A stretch of 64,000 nucleotides of DNA, taken from the NCBI RefSeq assembly GCF_017355785.1, contig NZ_JAFEWE010000006.1, positions 186,001-250,000 on the forward strand, in the 5' to 3' direction. The notes under the pieces were generated by a model, which was given only the letters and a program-made list of their open reading frames with translations, ran no database searches and was not told the origin of the DNA. The DNA is from Desertivirga arenae (GTDB taxonomy: Bacteria; Bacteroidota; Bacteroidia; Sphingobacteriales; Sphingobacteriaceae). This document shows, in pieces, positions 52,761 to 61,701 of the stretch. The position numbers and the translations under genes are program-made. Each line of letters opens with the position of its first letter. The stretch's first letter is position 1.

Positions 52761-53360
52761 TTAATTATAAAAAAAACAGGTTGGTAATATCAGCAGTAAC
52801 AAGCTCCATTCTGATCTGAAACTTTTGTAAGCTTTTTGGAGAAGGTTATTTACGGACTGTTTACTGATGTTCATTGTATCAGAGATCTGATCAAGACTGA
52901 GGTTCTCGAAGAAACGAAGGTACATGATCTCCTTTTGCCTGGGAGGCAGCGTATTTAAAATCTTTTTTATTTTCAGGCTCATTTCCTGGAATGATACATC
53001 TTCAATAAGTTTTGATTCAATATCAAATTCTATTGCAAATTGTTCATTATCGTTCAAATCCTCATTTTGCTTCCAAAGTGACCTGTCCCGATAGATGCGC
53101 AGCCTGATCGATTTAAACAAATAAGATTTTACAGCCTTTACCGAGCCCTGGCCTTCCCTCCTTCTCCATAGGTCCAAAAACACTTCCTGAACACAATCTT
53201 TTGCGAAATCCTTATCCTGACAAATACGGAAGCCGTAATTGATCAAGGACTTTGTATACCTTCTCATTAACGTATTATAGGCGTCCTGATCACCATTCCG
53301 GAATAAATCCCAGATTTCCTGATCAGTTTTATTTAAAAGGTCCGTCGCCGCAAATATCAT
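52761..53360 (-). CDS. ECF sigma-70 factor (FecI-like)
   Basis: The frame opens at 53411, but its first 17 codons encode an unlikely hydrophobic run; the ATG at 53358-53360 (MIFAATDLLNKTDQEIWDLF) gives a normal sigma-factor start and a 199-residue protein. Region 2 is YNTLMRRYTKSLINYGFRIC and DFAKDCVQEVFLDLWRR; region 4 is LNTLPPRQKEIMYLRFFENL then SLDQISDTMNISKQSVNNLL. The C-terminal tail LLLLILPTCFFYN is hydrophobic, as in many PUL-linked ECF factors. It should be held by the FecR protein encoded next and should activate the susC/susD pair at 46060-51339. It may also act on other promoters of the island. Confidence 0.93.
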   Translation of the reverse strand: MIFAATDLLNKTDQEIWDLFRNGDQDAYNTLMRRYTKSLINYGFRICQDKDFAKDCVQEVFLDLWRRREGQGSVKAVKSYLFKSIRLRIYRDRSLWKQNEDLNDNEQFAIEFDIESKLIEDVSFQEMSLKIKKILNTLPPRQKEIMYLRFFENLSLDQISDTMNISKQSVNNLLQKAYKSFRSEWSLLLLILPTCFFYN

Positions 53361-53435
53361 AGTAAGAAAGCCGAAAAAAAGGACGAAGAGTCCAATACTA
53401 AAGGCATACAATTTAGCACCTTAGTGTTGAAATAG

Positions 53436-53473
53436 CAAGCGTAACAGAAATCTGTCGATTTCTATTACGCTTG
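53436..53473. terminator. hairpin between GH31 and the ECF sigma gene
   Basis: CAAGCGTAA-C-AGAAAT pairs with ATTTCT-A-TTACGCTTG: a 15-bp stem with one mismatch and a 6-nt loop. It lies about 90 bp past the GH31 stop and about 75 bp before the sigma-factor start, both on the minus strand. T-rich sequence after it is weak on either strand, so termination of GH31 is likely but not certain. Confidence 0.55.
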
Positions 53474-53564
53474 TTTACACTCCACATCCATATCCTGCCT
53501 CTGGGAATCAGGGAATCAGGGCCCTTATCAAATCATTTCAAATATGGTAATATCATATTCAACA

Positions 53565-55913
53565 TCAATAGAATAGATCTATCGTATAGCTCCTTCTGGT
53601 ATCAGCAGACATCCTGCAAGTTAGGACAGCAGTTTTTGAATTATAGGTCCAATTATTCGTTTTCTTACCATTAATCATCGCGCTAAGCGGTTTTTTGGGA
53701 TACTGTAATTGTATCTCATAAAATCTCTGTGATGGCATTCCTTTATAGCTTCCCACGACAGCATTGACAGAAAATGTTATTTTCCGCTGTTGCTCGTTGC
53801 AACTAAATTCGGTTTTTGCAATCGCTCCATCCTCAAATCCATGTGTCTCCCCATCATCCTCCAGTAAAGTATAACTACTGTTACCATAGGGGTAGACTTT
53901 CAGTATAAGACTATCGGGAGGCAGAGTTTCTATGAATTGCTTCTTATTTTGAAAGGGGATTATTGCCCCCGCCTTGATAAATAAAGGTCCACCTGCATTT
54001 TCTGGTAGCTGAACGGAGACCGACTGGTTCCCATGAAAAGCTTTGTTTGTCCAAAAATCAATCCAGCGACCTTCAGGCAATTCTATAGAATTCGTAAAAG
54101 CGCCAATCAGGAAATTTTCACCGAACATGTATTGCTTTTTCAGATCTGCCATTTTTTCGTTATCGGGATACATCAAAGGCATCGGCCTTGCCATAGGTAG
54201 CCCTGTTTGCGCTGCTACTAGCGCGTTCGAATAGATATAAGGATTTAGCTGATAGCGTAACTGATCGTAAAACCTGAATGCAGCCTTATCTTTCGGACTA
54301 AAATAAAAAGGATAAACGGTATAAGCCCAACTATTGAGTTGTACCCAGGGCAGGAAGAATCCCATATGCATGCCCGGAAGTAGGGGGTCAACTTCATCCA
54401 GAATGTCGCACGAAATATTACTACTGCCACTCATGCCCAGATTGAATAGATCCACCATTGTTCCTGCAGTCCCTCCATTATCTCCCAGAGTCATTGCCCC
54501 ATAACGCTGAACTCCGGCATAGCCCCCGCAATAGTGCTGAAAGGATCGTTTGCCAGTATGCTTCAAAAGAGTCTCCTGCAAGTTCCTCACAAGTAATGTT
54601 TGATTCAGCATATGCATTTCAGCATCTTTACGTCCATTATGATAAGTGGTATCGGGATGTTCATCGAGCGTGCGGGAAGGGTCGAGCTTAAATCCGATCA
54701 CACCCTGGTCTACAAATTTCTTTAAATGATCAAACCAGTGCTCTTTTCCTGATAATGGTTTGTTATGAAGGGCATTTATCCTGTCCTCCTCCTCTATCGA
54801 AAAATCGTGCTCAACACACAACCAAAGCGCCGTTTTGAAACCCATGTTACTTAATCGCTTAATAAAGAGGGCCCTCCTGTTATCTGTCCATGGAAGCTGA
54901 GCCACAAACAGATCTTTGTTCCAATCCTTTTTAGTAGAAAAATCGTAATACTTAGCCATCCACTGAGGCTCTAACCAGTAAATATCACAAGGGATCTCCT
55001 CCTGGCGAAAACGATAAGCGTTATCCAGGACATTGAACTGGTTTTCTTTAGTGTTACTGCCAAATGCTAAACCATAGGCCCATCTCGGTAGAACATAACT
55101 TTTACCAGTTAAGTCTGTATACTGATCCAGGAGATGCTGCATACTATTCCCCTCAAAAAGATAAAAGTCTACCTGTGTCTGATTAGGCTCGTACACATAC
55201 ATTTTATCTTTATTAAAACGCCCAACATCAAAAAAATGCAGTTTAGTTGTATTATAAAAAACGCCCCAGCCTTTGTTAGACATAACATATGGGATGGGTG
55301 ATTCTGATCGCTGATACTGAACCCAAATACGGATGGCATGGCCTCTGTGCTGTATACTTTCACGACTCGCGTTGCCAAGACCGTAAAACCTTTCCTGATC
55401 CTTCAAAGAAAAGCTTAAAACAGAGTTCTCTCCCGCCAAAACCTGATTAGAAGATCCCTGCTTCTTTCCCGCATCTCCTATGATACCATCAGACTTTAAA
55501 GGGCTATTAGAAAAGTAATTTTTCAGTGACTGTTCAAGTTGCTGCGTAAAATCATTCTTTCTTACATTTGCCCGGATAGTATCTATCAGGTTTTCTCTTT
55601 CGCCCTTTCTTTTTAACACTACAGCACCATCTATTAAGGACATTCTTAATACAATCCTGGAAGTTTCGACCGTTAAAAACTCTTTGCTGATGTGCTTTTC
55701 ATAATTCACTTTCTGCCAATTGGTTTTAAGCACTCTGTAACGCTCCATGAGCGTTTGATCATTGACATCAGATGAAGCGATCCTCATATGAATCAGGGAT
55801 GGGCTGCAAACCTCCAGTGTTGCATGATTTCCATTAGACAATTTGAATCGCTCGTTCGACTTTCCTGGCAGGAACAGGAATATGAAGAAGCATAGAAGTA
55901 GGAATATTCTCAT
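53565..55913 (-). CDS. GH31 family alpha-glycosidase
   Basis: A 782-residue secreted enzyme with a signal peptide (about residues 1-19, ending FLPGKS). An N-terminal beta-sandwich (about 25-265, with YGLGNASRESIQHRG) precedes the TIM barrel (about 275-640). The nucleophile is D411 in VIGFKLDPSRTLDE and the acid/base D478 in YGAMTLGDNGGTAGT. A proximal and a distal beta-domain follow (FYEIQLQYPKKPLSAMINGK near the end). GH31 covers alpha-glucosidase, alpha-xylosidase, alpha-galactosidase and sulfoquinovosidase; the specificity is open. It is transcribed alone, divergently from the esterase-GH29-lyase-GH97 operon, across a 210-bp gap with paired TGGGA/TCCCA boxes. Confidence 0.9.
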   Translation of the reverse strand: MRIFLLLCFFIFLFLPGKSNERFKLSNGNHATLEVCSPSLIHMRIASSDVNDQTLMERYRVLKTNWQKVNYEKHISKEFLTVETSRIVLRMSLIDGAVVLKRKGERENLIDTIRANVRKNDFTQQLEQSLKNYFSNSPLKSDGIIGDAGKKQGSSNQVLAGENSVLSFSLKDQERFYGLGNASRESIQHRGHAIRIWVQYQRSESPIPYVMSNKGWGVFYNTTKLHFFDVGRFNKDKMYVYEPNQTQVDFYLFEGNSMQHLLDQYTDLTGKSYVLPRWAYGLAFGSNTKENQFNVLDNAYRFRQEEIPCDIYWLEPQWMAKYYDFSTKKDWNKDLFVAQLPWTDNRRALFIKRLSNMGFKTALWLCVEHDFSIEEEDRINALHNKPLSGKEHWFDHLKKFVDQGVIGFKLDPSRTLDEHPDTTYHNGRKDAEMHMLNQTLLVRNLQETLLKHTGKRSFQHYCGGYAGVQRYGAMTLGDNGGTAGTMVDLFNLGMSGSSNISCDILDEVDPLLPGMHMGFFLPWVQLNSWAYTVYPFYFSPKDKAAFRFYDQLRYQLNPYIYSNALVAAQTGLPMARPMPLMYPDNEKMADLKKQYMFGENFLIGAFTNSIELPEGRWIDFWTNKAFHGNQSVSVQLPENAGGPLFIKAGAIIPFQNKKQFIETLPPDSLILKVYPYGNSSYTLLEDDGETHGFEDGAIAKTEFSCNEQQRKITFSVNAVVGSYKGMPSQRFYEIQLQYPKKPLSAMINGKKTNNWTYNSKTAVLTCRMSADTRRSYTIDLFY

Positions 55914-55997
55914 ATAGAAAACTTCGTTTATAATTTGTTAAGCAAATAAATGAGGTATTCTGCGGCGAACCCGCATTACTACAGAAGAATAAACGAT

Positions 55998-56030
55998 TGG
56001 GACGGGTCCCGCTGATTGGGAGCCTTCCCA
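55998..56030. promoter_or_regulatory. degenerate LacI-type operator candidate 3
   Basis: Two boxes, TGGGACGGGTCCC (55998-56010) and TGGGAGCCTTCCCA (56017-56030), each agree at about 10 of 13-14 positions with TGGGAACGGTTCC found before the tandem susC/susD operon. They lie midway between the GH31 and esterase starts and could control both. The match is weaker than at the other two sites. Confidence 0.4.
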
Positions 56031-56123
56031 TTGCAAATACTTCTGTTGTTAATTCATTTCCTATAGCCCAACACACTTACTTCGTGTCAAATACAACACC
56101 CAAACACCTCTATACTTATTTAC

Positions 56124-57041
56124 ATGAAAGTTCTAATTTCAGCACTCTTGCTTGTACTAATGGCTGTCAAAGTAGCCTATTGCCAAACAGTAATTCCATT
56201 ATATCCGGGACGAATTCCAGGTTCAAAACAAGGAGGACAACAGGAAGGATCAAAAGATATTGGAGGGGGAAATAAATTTATTTACAACACAAGTCTTCCA
56301 ACAATCACAAGCTATCTTCCTGCAGGTATTCCAACTCCGGCTCCGGCGGTAATTATATTTCCAGGAGGAGGCTACGCTGGCGTTTCTGTAACAGCGGAAG
56401 GAGAAAAAGTTGCACAGGCATTTAACAAGATCGGGGTTGCCGCATTTGTTGTAAAATACAGGATGCCTAGTAACGCCACCATGGCCGATAAGAAAAAAGG
56501 TCCGTTACAGGATGCAGAACAAGCAATTTTTATTGTAAGAAAAAATGCATCAAAGTGGAAGATCGATCCTCAGAGGACAGGGGTATTAGGCTTCTCTGCG
56601 GGAGGGCATCTTGCAGCCTGCTTATCTACTAAATACAGGGAAAAGCATATAGCGTTCCCGGAAGAAAACAGCATTTTACGACCCAGTTTCTGTATTTTGG
56701 TATATCCTGTAATCAGTATGACAGACAGTCTTACCCATGAAGGCTCCAGGACTAATCTTCTTGGCCTGAGTCCCACTCCCATTGATGTAAGTTCGTATTC
56801 TGCAGAAATGCAGGTTGACGAACACAGCCCGGTAAGTCTTCTTATTCATTGTGGAGACGATAAGGCAGTAAAGGTGGAAAACAGCATCGCTTACTACATG
56901 GCTTTGCGCAAACACCAGGTTGAGGCGGAACTGATTATCTACCCTAAAGGAGGTCATGGCTTCGGTTTAGAGAATAGTACTACAACTGATCGCTGGTTTG
57001 AAAGGTGTCGGGAGTGGATGCTGGCGAACCACTGGCTATAA
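56124..57041 (+). CDS. secreted alpha/beta-hydrolase esterase (BD-FAE / xylanase-esterase type)
   Basis: A 305-residue protein with a signal peptide (about residues 1-20, ending AYCQ). The oxyanion-hole motif FPGGGYAGVSVTAEGEKVAQ is followed by the nucleophile S158 in LGFSAGGHLAACLS. The remaining triad residues are expected in LIHCGDDKAVKVENSIAYYM (Asp) and PKGGHGFGLENSTTTDRW (His). The order and spacing fit the bile-acid-family/BD-FAE-like carbohydrate esterases common in PULs, which remove acetyl or other acyl groups from polysaccharides. It is the first gene of the four-gene plus-strand operon and lies 46 bp before the GH29 gene. Confidence 0.85.
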   Translation: MKVLISALLLVLMAVKVAYCQTVIPLYPGRIPGSKQGGQQEGSKDIGGGNKFIYNTSLPTITSYLPAGIPTPAPAVIIFPGGGYAGVSVTAEGEKVAQAFNKIGVAAFVVKYRMPSNATMADKKKGPLQDAEQAIFIVRKNASKWKIDPQRTGVLGFSAGGHLAACLSTKYREKHIAFPEENSILRPSFCILVYPVISMTDSLTHEGSRTNLLGLSPTPIDVSSYSAEMQVDEHSPVSLLIHCGDDKAVKVENSIAYYMALRKHQVEAELIIYPKGGHGFGLENSTTTDRWFERCREWMLANHWL

Positions 57042-57087
57042 GGCAATACTCCTCACATTAATTCATCAGAAAATAAAAACACACCTT

Positions 57088-58593
57088 ATGTTAATCTTCC
57101 AACCTGTAACATTCAAACAGCCTTACAAAACCATAGTGATCATTGTGGCTTGGTATATTTATACCTTACTGAATAATGGGTACTCAGAAGCAATAGCACA
57201 GACTTCCATGCAAAAGGAATGGCAGAAGATGCATGAATCAAAGAAAGACGCCTTAAAGTCATTTCAAGATGCAAGGTTTGGCATGTTTATCCATTGGGGC
57301 CTTTATGCTATTCCCGGAGGAATTTGGAAGGGAAAGAAAATGGAGGAAATGGGTGTACCCAATGTAGCAGAATGGGTGCAACTGGTAGCGAAAATACCAA
57401 GAAAAGAATATGCCGAGCTAGCAGGTCAGTTTAATCCTGTCAATTTCAATGCTGATGCTATTGCCTCTCTTGCAAAAAATGCAGGAATGAAATATATAGT
57501 GATCACAGCAAAGCATCATGAAGGATTTGCAATGTACCATTCGAAAGTAAGTCCTTTTAATATTGTTGATGCTACCCCATACAACCGCGATGTCCTGGCC
57601 GATCTATATAAAGCTTGCAAGAAGTATGGGCTAGACTTTGGGATATATTACTCCCATAATATCGACTGGGCGGACGGAGCTGACGCTCAATATCAGGAAA
57701 CAAAGTTATTGAACGATAAAAAAGGAGCTGTTACCGATCCTTTCGGTGCGAACCTTTGGGACCCAAGTCAAAATACGTTTCAAGCGTACCTCGATAAAAA
57801 AGCAATTCCACAAGTTGAAGAGCTGCTAACTTCCTTTCCCGACCTTAAATGTATCTGGTTTGATATGCCAGGTTTAATGAAACCAGGACAAAGCTTCCAA
57901 TTCTACAAAACAGTTTATAAGAAGCAACCCAATACAATAATTAACCAACGTATCGGGAATCAGTTGGGAGATTATGATATTCCGGGAGATAATAAAATTC
58001 CTGAGCAACAGGAGAAATTCGATCTCCCATGGGAGACCGTTGGTACCCTCAACAACTCCTGGGGCTATAAATCTTACGATAACGACTGGAAGTCGCCACA
58101 GGAACTTCTATACTGGCTTTTGGAGATTACCAGCAAAGGAGGGAATTATATGTTGAATATCGGACCAGCAGCAGACGGATCGGTACCAGTTCAGGCAGCA
58201 CGAAACCTTGAGGAGCTAGGTAAATGGATGAAAATAAACGGTGAAGCGGTTTATGGAACACAACGGTGGAAGATAACACACGAAGGACCTGCCTCACTCA
58301 ATATCGGAAGCACTGAACAAAGACAAACGGAGGGATTCAAACTCAATATCTCATCGGAAGATATTTGGTTTACCTGTAGAAACAGTACAATCTACGCCAT
58401 TGCAATGAAAAGTCCCTCGGATGGAAAGATCAAGGTCAAGTCGTTAAACCAAGGCTCAGGAAAGATAAAGCAAGTTGAATTATTAGGATATGGGATTTTA
58501 AAATTTGAACAGAGAGCGGATGCCCTTTACCTTGATATTCCTACTCCAGCAGACAGATCTCAGGGGTATGTACTGAAAACAACTTTTAAATAA
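57088..58593 (+). CDS. GH29 alpha-L-fucosidase, paralogue 2
   Basis: The frame opens at 56998, inside the esterase gene, but the ATG at 57088 follows that gene by 46 bp and gives a hydrophobic export signal (TIVIIVAWYIYTLLNN, ending AIAQ), so I start there (501 residues). GH29 motifs are ARFGMFIHWGLYAIPGGIWK, YIVITAKHHEGFAMYHSKVS and the nucleophile D259 in CIWFDMPGLMKP. LNNSWGYKSYDNDWKSPQEL and NYMLNIGPAADGSVP are also typical. A longer C-terminal beta domain follows than in paralogue 1. Similarity to the GH29 at 40815 is limited to motifs, so the two probably differ in linkage preference. Confidence 0.9.
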   Translation: MLIFQPVTFKQPYKTIVIIVAWYIYTLLNNGYSEAIAQTSMQKEWQKMHESKKDALKSFQDARFGMFIHWGLYAIPGGIWKGKKMEEMGVPNVAEWVQLVAKIPRKEYAELAGQFNPVNFNADAIASLAKNAGMKYIVITAKHHEGFAMYHSKVSPFNIVDATPYNRDVLADLYKACKKYGLDFGIYYSHNIDWADGADAQYQETKLLNDKKGAVTDPFGANLWDPSQNTFQAYLDKKAIPQVEELLTSFPDLKCIWFDMPGLMKPGQSFQFYKTVYKKQPNTIINQRIGNQLGDYDIPGDNKIPEQQEKFDLPWETVGTLNNSWGYKSYDNDWKSPQELLYWLLEITSKGGNYMLNIGPAADGSVPVQAARNLEELGKWMKINGEAVYGTQRWKITHEGPASLNIGSTEQRQTEGFKLNISSEDIWFTCRNSTIYAIAMKSPSDGKIKVKSLNQGSGKIKQVELLGYGILKFEQRADALYLDIPTPADRSQGYVLKTTFK

Positions 58594-58609
58594 CTTGCGG
58601 ATAAAGGCT

Positions 58610-59719
58610 ATGAACGAGTACCTCAAAAGTGTAATTCTAACAACCATTATTTTTTTTGCAGCCATTTTCGTAGTTGCCTATCCTCATCCGGGAGGGATGC
58701 ATACAGTAGAGCAAATTGAATTCGTAAAGCAACAGCTGCTAAAAAAAAATCCTGCTTATCTGATGGCTTACAATCAACTTATCCAAAAAGCAGATTCAGT
58801 TATTACAACAAGACATCATGCAAATCCTGATCTTAGTATTCCCGGTTTTTATTTCAAGCCAGAAGAGCATCGTAAAAACTCCCTCGGTCTACAAAATGAT
58901 TGTTTTAGCGCATATACTTGTGCTTTAGCCTGGCAATTAAGTGGCAAGGCGATATATGCAGAAAGATCCTTGTATTTTATTAATGCCTGGAGCAGCATTA
59001 ACAAAACTTATTCAGAAGCAGATGGCCCGCTGGTATTATGCTATTCTGGAGGTGCACTGGTAATGGCCGCTGAACTGATGCGCAGTTTTAGAGGATGGAA
59101 GAATGAAGATCGGGAACATTTTTCCTGGTGGATTAAATATGTTTATCGCAAAGCTGGAAATGAGATACGTGGTAGGACTAATAATTGGGGTGATTGGGGA
59201 CGATTTGCATCATCACTTGCAGATTACTATCTTGACGACGAAGAGGACATGGCAGAGAACATTCGTCTTTTTAAAACTGACCTTTTTGAAAAAATAGCAG
59301 AAGACGGACATATGATCGAGGAAGTTAAGCGCGGTGCTAATGGAATCTGGTATACCTATTTCTCCCTTGCCCCTATTACGGCCACTTCCTGGATAATCCT
59401 TAATGCAAGCGGAGAAAACCTATTTAGATATGAACGAAATAATAAAAGTATGAAGAAAGCGCTCGACTACCTTCTTTATTTTCAACAACGCCCTTCGGAG
59501 TGGACCTGGTTCAAAGATCCCAGAACTGGACTGAAAGGAGATAAATACGGATGTTGGCCCGCAAATCTTATTGAAGCGATGTCGGGAATCTTCAAAGATC
59601 CTGCCTTCGATAAATTTCTTACCCCACTTCGGCCTCTGGTATACGCCCAACATGATTTTGCATGGGTATATCCGACGTTAATGCCACTTTCGCTAAATTA
59701 CCACACAGAAAAAAAATAG
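58610..59719 (+). CDS. alginate_lyase-domain (PF05426) protein, paralogue 2
   Basis: The ATG at 58610 starts a signal peptide (YLKSVILTTIIFFAAIFVVA) and gives 369 residues, exactly the length of paralogue 1 at 13076-14185; an in-frame TTG at 58595 is the alternative start. The mature protein begins HPGGMHTVEQIEFVKQQLLK, with NNWGDWGRFASSLADYYLDD mid-protein and DGHMIEEVKRGANGIWYTYF, all strongly matching paralogue 1 (more than half of the residues identical by eye in the aligned blocks). A polysaccharide lyase of the PL5/PL38 kind is expected; the substrate is unknown. It is 16 bp after GH29 and 23 bp before GH97. Confidence 0.75.
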   Translation: MNEYLKSVILTTIIFFAAIFVVAYPHPGGMHTVEQIEFVKQQLLKKNPAYLMAYNQLIQKADSVITTRHHANPDLSIPGFYFKPEEHRKNSLGLQNDCFSAYTCALAWQLSGKAIYAERSLYFINAWSSINKTYSEADGPLVLCYSGGALVMAAELMRSFRGWKNEDREHFSWWIKYVYRKAGNEIRGRTNNWGDWGRFASSLADYYLDDEEDMAENIRLFKTDLFEKIAEDGHMIEEVKRGANGIWYTYFSLAPITATSWIILNASGENLFRYERNNKSMKKALDYLLYFQQRPSEWTWFKDPRTGLKGDKYGCWPANLIEAMSGIFKDPAFDKFLTPLRPLVYAQHDFAWVYPTLMPLSLNYHTEKK

Positions 59720-59742
59720 AATAGTTAGCAGCTTCCGCAAAG

Positions 59743-61695
59743 ATGAATACCTCAAAAAGAACACATTTTCCCTTTCACTCCTTAGGTCTCTTCCTTTTTT
59801 TAATAACCTGTTTTTGTTTTTTAAAGGCACAAGCACAGGGTTCAAAAAGATACACGCTAGCCTCGCCAGATCGGCAGTTACTATTGCATATCGAGCAAAA
59901 AGTCAACGGAGAGATCATCTATGGCTATTCCGCACATAGCAAGCAGTTGATTAAGGATTCACGTTTAGGATTTAAGGCAGAGGAAGTGGGTAATATTCCA
60001 TCTCTTAATTGGAAAATAACGTCGTCAAGTCGAAAAACAGTAGATTCTGCTTGGAGGCCGGTTTGGGGGAAAAGAGAGATTGTTCGTGATCATTTTAATG
60101 AGTTAATACTAGAAGTTTCTGGGACAGCCCCTTATAAATCACAATTATCCATTGAATTCAGAGCTTATAATGAAGGCGTGGCATTTAGATACAGGTTTCC
60201 TAAGGAAAGTAAGTCAGAACACAGAGTGGTATCCGAATTAACAGAATTCAACTTTACAGGGGATTTCACCGCATGGTATTACAACTTTGAAAAACATAAC
60301 ATAGGTCCTGAACTACTTTCAATAGCTGAAGGAGAACGAATGCCGGTTATGACAATCAAAGCAGGCAGCAATTCTTATATGGCAGTTCATGAAGCCTGTT
60401 TAACTGAAGGGGAGCCAATGAAACTTCAATCAAAAAAAGGAGAGTTTAAATTCTCTGTTGCATCCAAACCCAAGCTTTTATATCCCGGGTATCAATCGGC
60501 CTGGCGGGTAATATTTTCTGGAACCACTCCCGGTCAACTTGTTGACTCTCATTTGCTCGAACTTTTGAATCCAGCTCCGACAATGGATTTTTCCTGGGTT
60601 AAACCAGGAATAGCGTTGTGGGACTGGAGAATCGATGGAGCTGAATGGGATGGGTTTCATTACGAAATGAACTATCCATCATGGGTTAAAATGATCGATT
60701 TTGCAGCTGAACAGGGTTTTCCTCATTTGGTGCTTGACGCCAATTGGTATGGTCCTGAATTCGCTAAAAGCTCTGACCCGTTAAAAGGAGATAAAGCAAA
60801 GGACGTACAAAACATAATCCAATACGGCAAGGAAAGGAATGTTGGTGTTTGGCTTTATTTAAATGATATTGGAGGGAAGAATTTTCCGATTGAACAAATA
60901 TTGAAACAGTATGGAGAATGGGGTGCTGCCGGGGTGAAGTACGGATTTATGACCGGTAAGCCAGAAGAAAAAAATGCCCGCACCAGATTATTAACGGAGC
61001 TTTGTGCTAAAAACAAGCTCCTGATCGACTTTCACGATGAGCCTGTTCATCCTTACGGTCAAATGCGAACCTGGCCCAATGCCCTTACCAGAGAATACTG
61101 CAAGGCTCAGCTGGATGGGCACGACATTTTCTATCCAAAAACCTTTGTAACCTCAGCTTTTGTCAATATGATCGCGGGCCCTGTGGATATGAACAATGGC
61201 ATGTTCGACCTTCGCCAAGGAAAAACAACCAGAAAAGACAACAATATGGAGGTACCTTCTACAGTAGTTTCAGAAGCAGCCAGAACCCTTATTACCTTTT
61301 CCGGCGCAACCATCATCCCTGACATCCCGGAATATTACCAGAAATATCCGGAATTACTTGCCTTCTTGTCTGCCCAGAAAATGCCCTGGAAGGAAAGTAA
61401 AACCCTTTCAGGTGAAATCGGAGAATATATAGTGACCATGCGGCAAGCTACAGATAATGTTTACCTGATCGGAGCAGCAAGCAATGAAAAGGGACGCACA
61501 CTCAATATCCCGTTATCATTCCTACCACAGGGCCGGTTTAAAGCCTATATTGTTCAGGACGGTGATGATGCCCACTACTTAAAAAACCGGGAGACGTGCA
61601 AGGCTTCGGAGCAAGAGGTTACCCGTAAAACACTCATAGATTTAAAGTTAGCCCCGGGTGGAGGTGCTTGTATCAAACTAGTTAGGACGAAGTAA
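59743..61695 (+). CDS. GH97 alpha-glycosidase, divergent
   Basis: A 650-residue secreted protein; signal peptide about residues 1-31 (ending LKAQAQ). Domains: N-terminal beta-sandwich (about 35-285, YTLASPDRQLLLHIEQKVNG), TIM barrel (about 290-560) and C-terminal beta domain (about 565-648). Barrel features are IALWDWRIDGAEWDGFHYEM, LVLDANWYG, RTWPNALTREYC (R442) and IAGPVDMNNGMFDLRQGK. The position that in many GH97 proteins is the aspartate of K-x-D-F is glycine here (G401 in VKYGFMTGKPEE), and the usual motif RTYPN is RTWPN. Known GH97 enzymes are alpha-glucosidases or alpha-galactosidases; the altered active site makes the activity uncertain. It ends the plus-strand operon, 6 bp from the convergent acetylesterase gene. 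Confidence 0.85.
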   Translation: MNTSKRTHFPFHSLGLFLFLITCFCFLKAQAQGSKRYTLASPDRQLLLHIEQKVNGEIIYGYSAHSKQLIKDSRLGFKAEEVGNIPSLNWKITSSSRKTVDSAWRPVWGKREIVRDHFNELILEVSGTAPYKSQLSIEFRAYNEGVAFRYRFPKESKSEHRVVSELTEFNFTGDFTAWYYNFEKHNIGPELLSIAEGERMPVMTIKAGSNSYMAVHEACLTEGEPMKLQSKKGEFKFSVASKPKLLYPGYQSAWRVIFSGTTPGQLVDSHLLELLNPAPTMDFSWVKPGIALWDWRIDGAEWDGFHYEMNYPSWVKMIDFAAEQGFPHLVLDANWYGPEFAKSSDPLKGDKAKDVQNIIQYGKERNVGVWLYLNDIGGKNFPIEQILKQYGEWGAAGVKYGFMTGKPEEKNARTRLLTELCAKNKLLIDFHDEPVHPYGQMRTWPNALTREYCKAQLDGHDIFYPKTFVTSAFVNMIAGPVDMNNGMFDLRQGKTTRKDNNMEVPSTVVSEAARTLITFSGATIIPDIPEYYQKYPELLAFLSAQKMPWKESKTLSGEIGEYIVTMRQATDNVYLIGAASNEKGRTLNIPLSFLPQGRFKAYIVQDGDDAHYLKNRETCKASEQEVTRKTLIDLKLAPGGGACIKLVRTK

Positions 61696-61701
61696 GGCTT
61701 G

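Noticed and set aside
53361-53411. N-terminal extension of the ECF sigma factor
   Set aside because: The 17 extra residues are a hydrophobic run not found in sigma factors; the internal ATG at 53360 gives a normal start.
53495-53521. Short direct repeat GGGAATCA x2
   Set aside because: Only two 8-bp units with no context; likely chance.
56998-57087. GH29 start inside the esterase gene
   Set aside because: The overlap of 44 bp would be in another frame of the esterase and adds a non-signal sequence; the ATG at 57088 precedes a clear export signal.
5213-61695. Fucoidan or other sulfated-glycan utilization suggested by two GH29
   Set aside because: No sulfatase with a C/S-x-P-x-R motif was seen in the window, which such loci normally carry in numbers.
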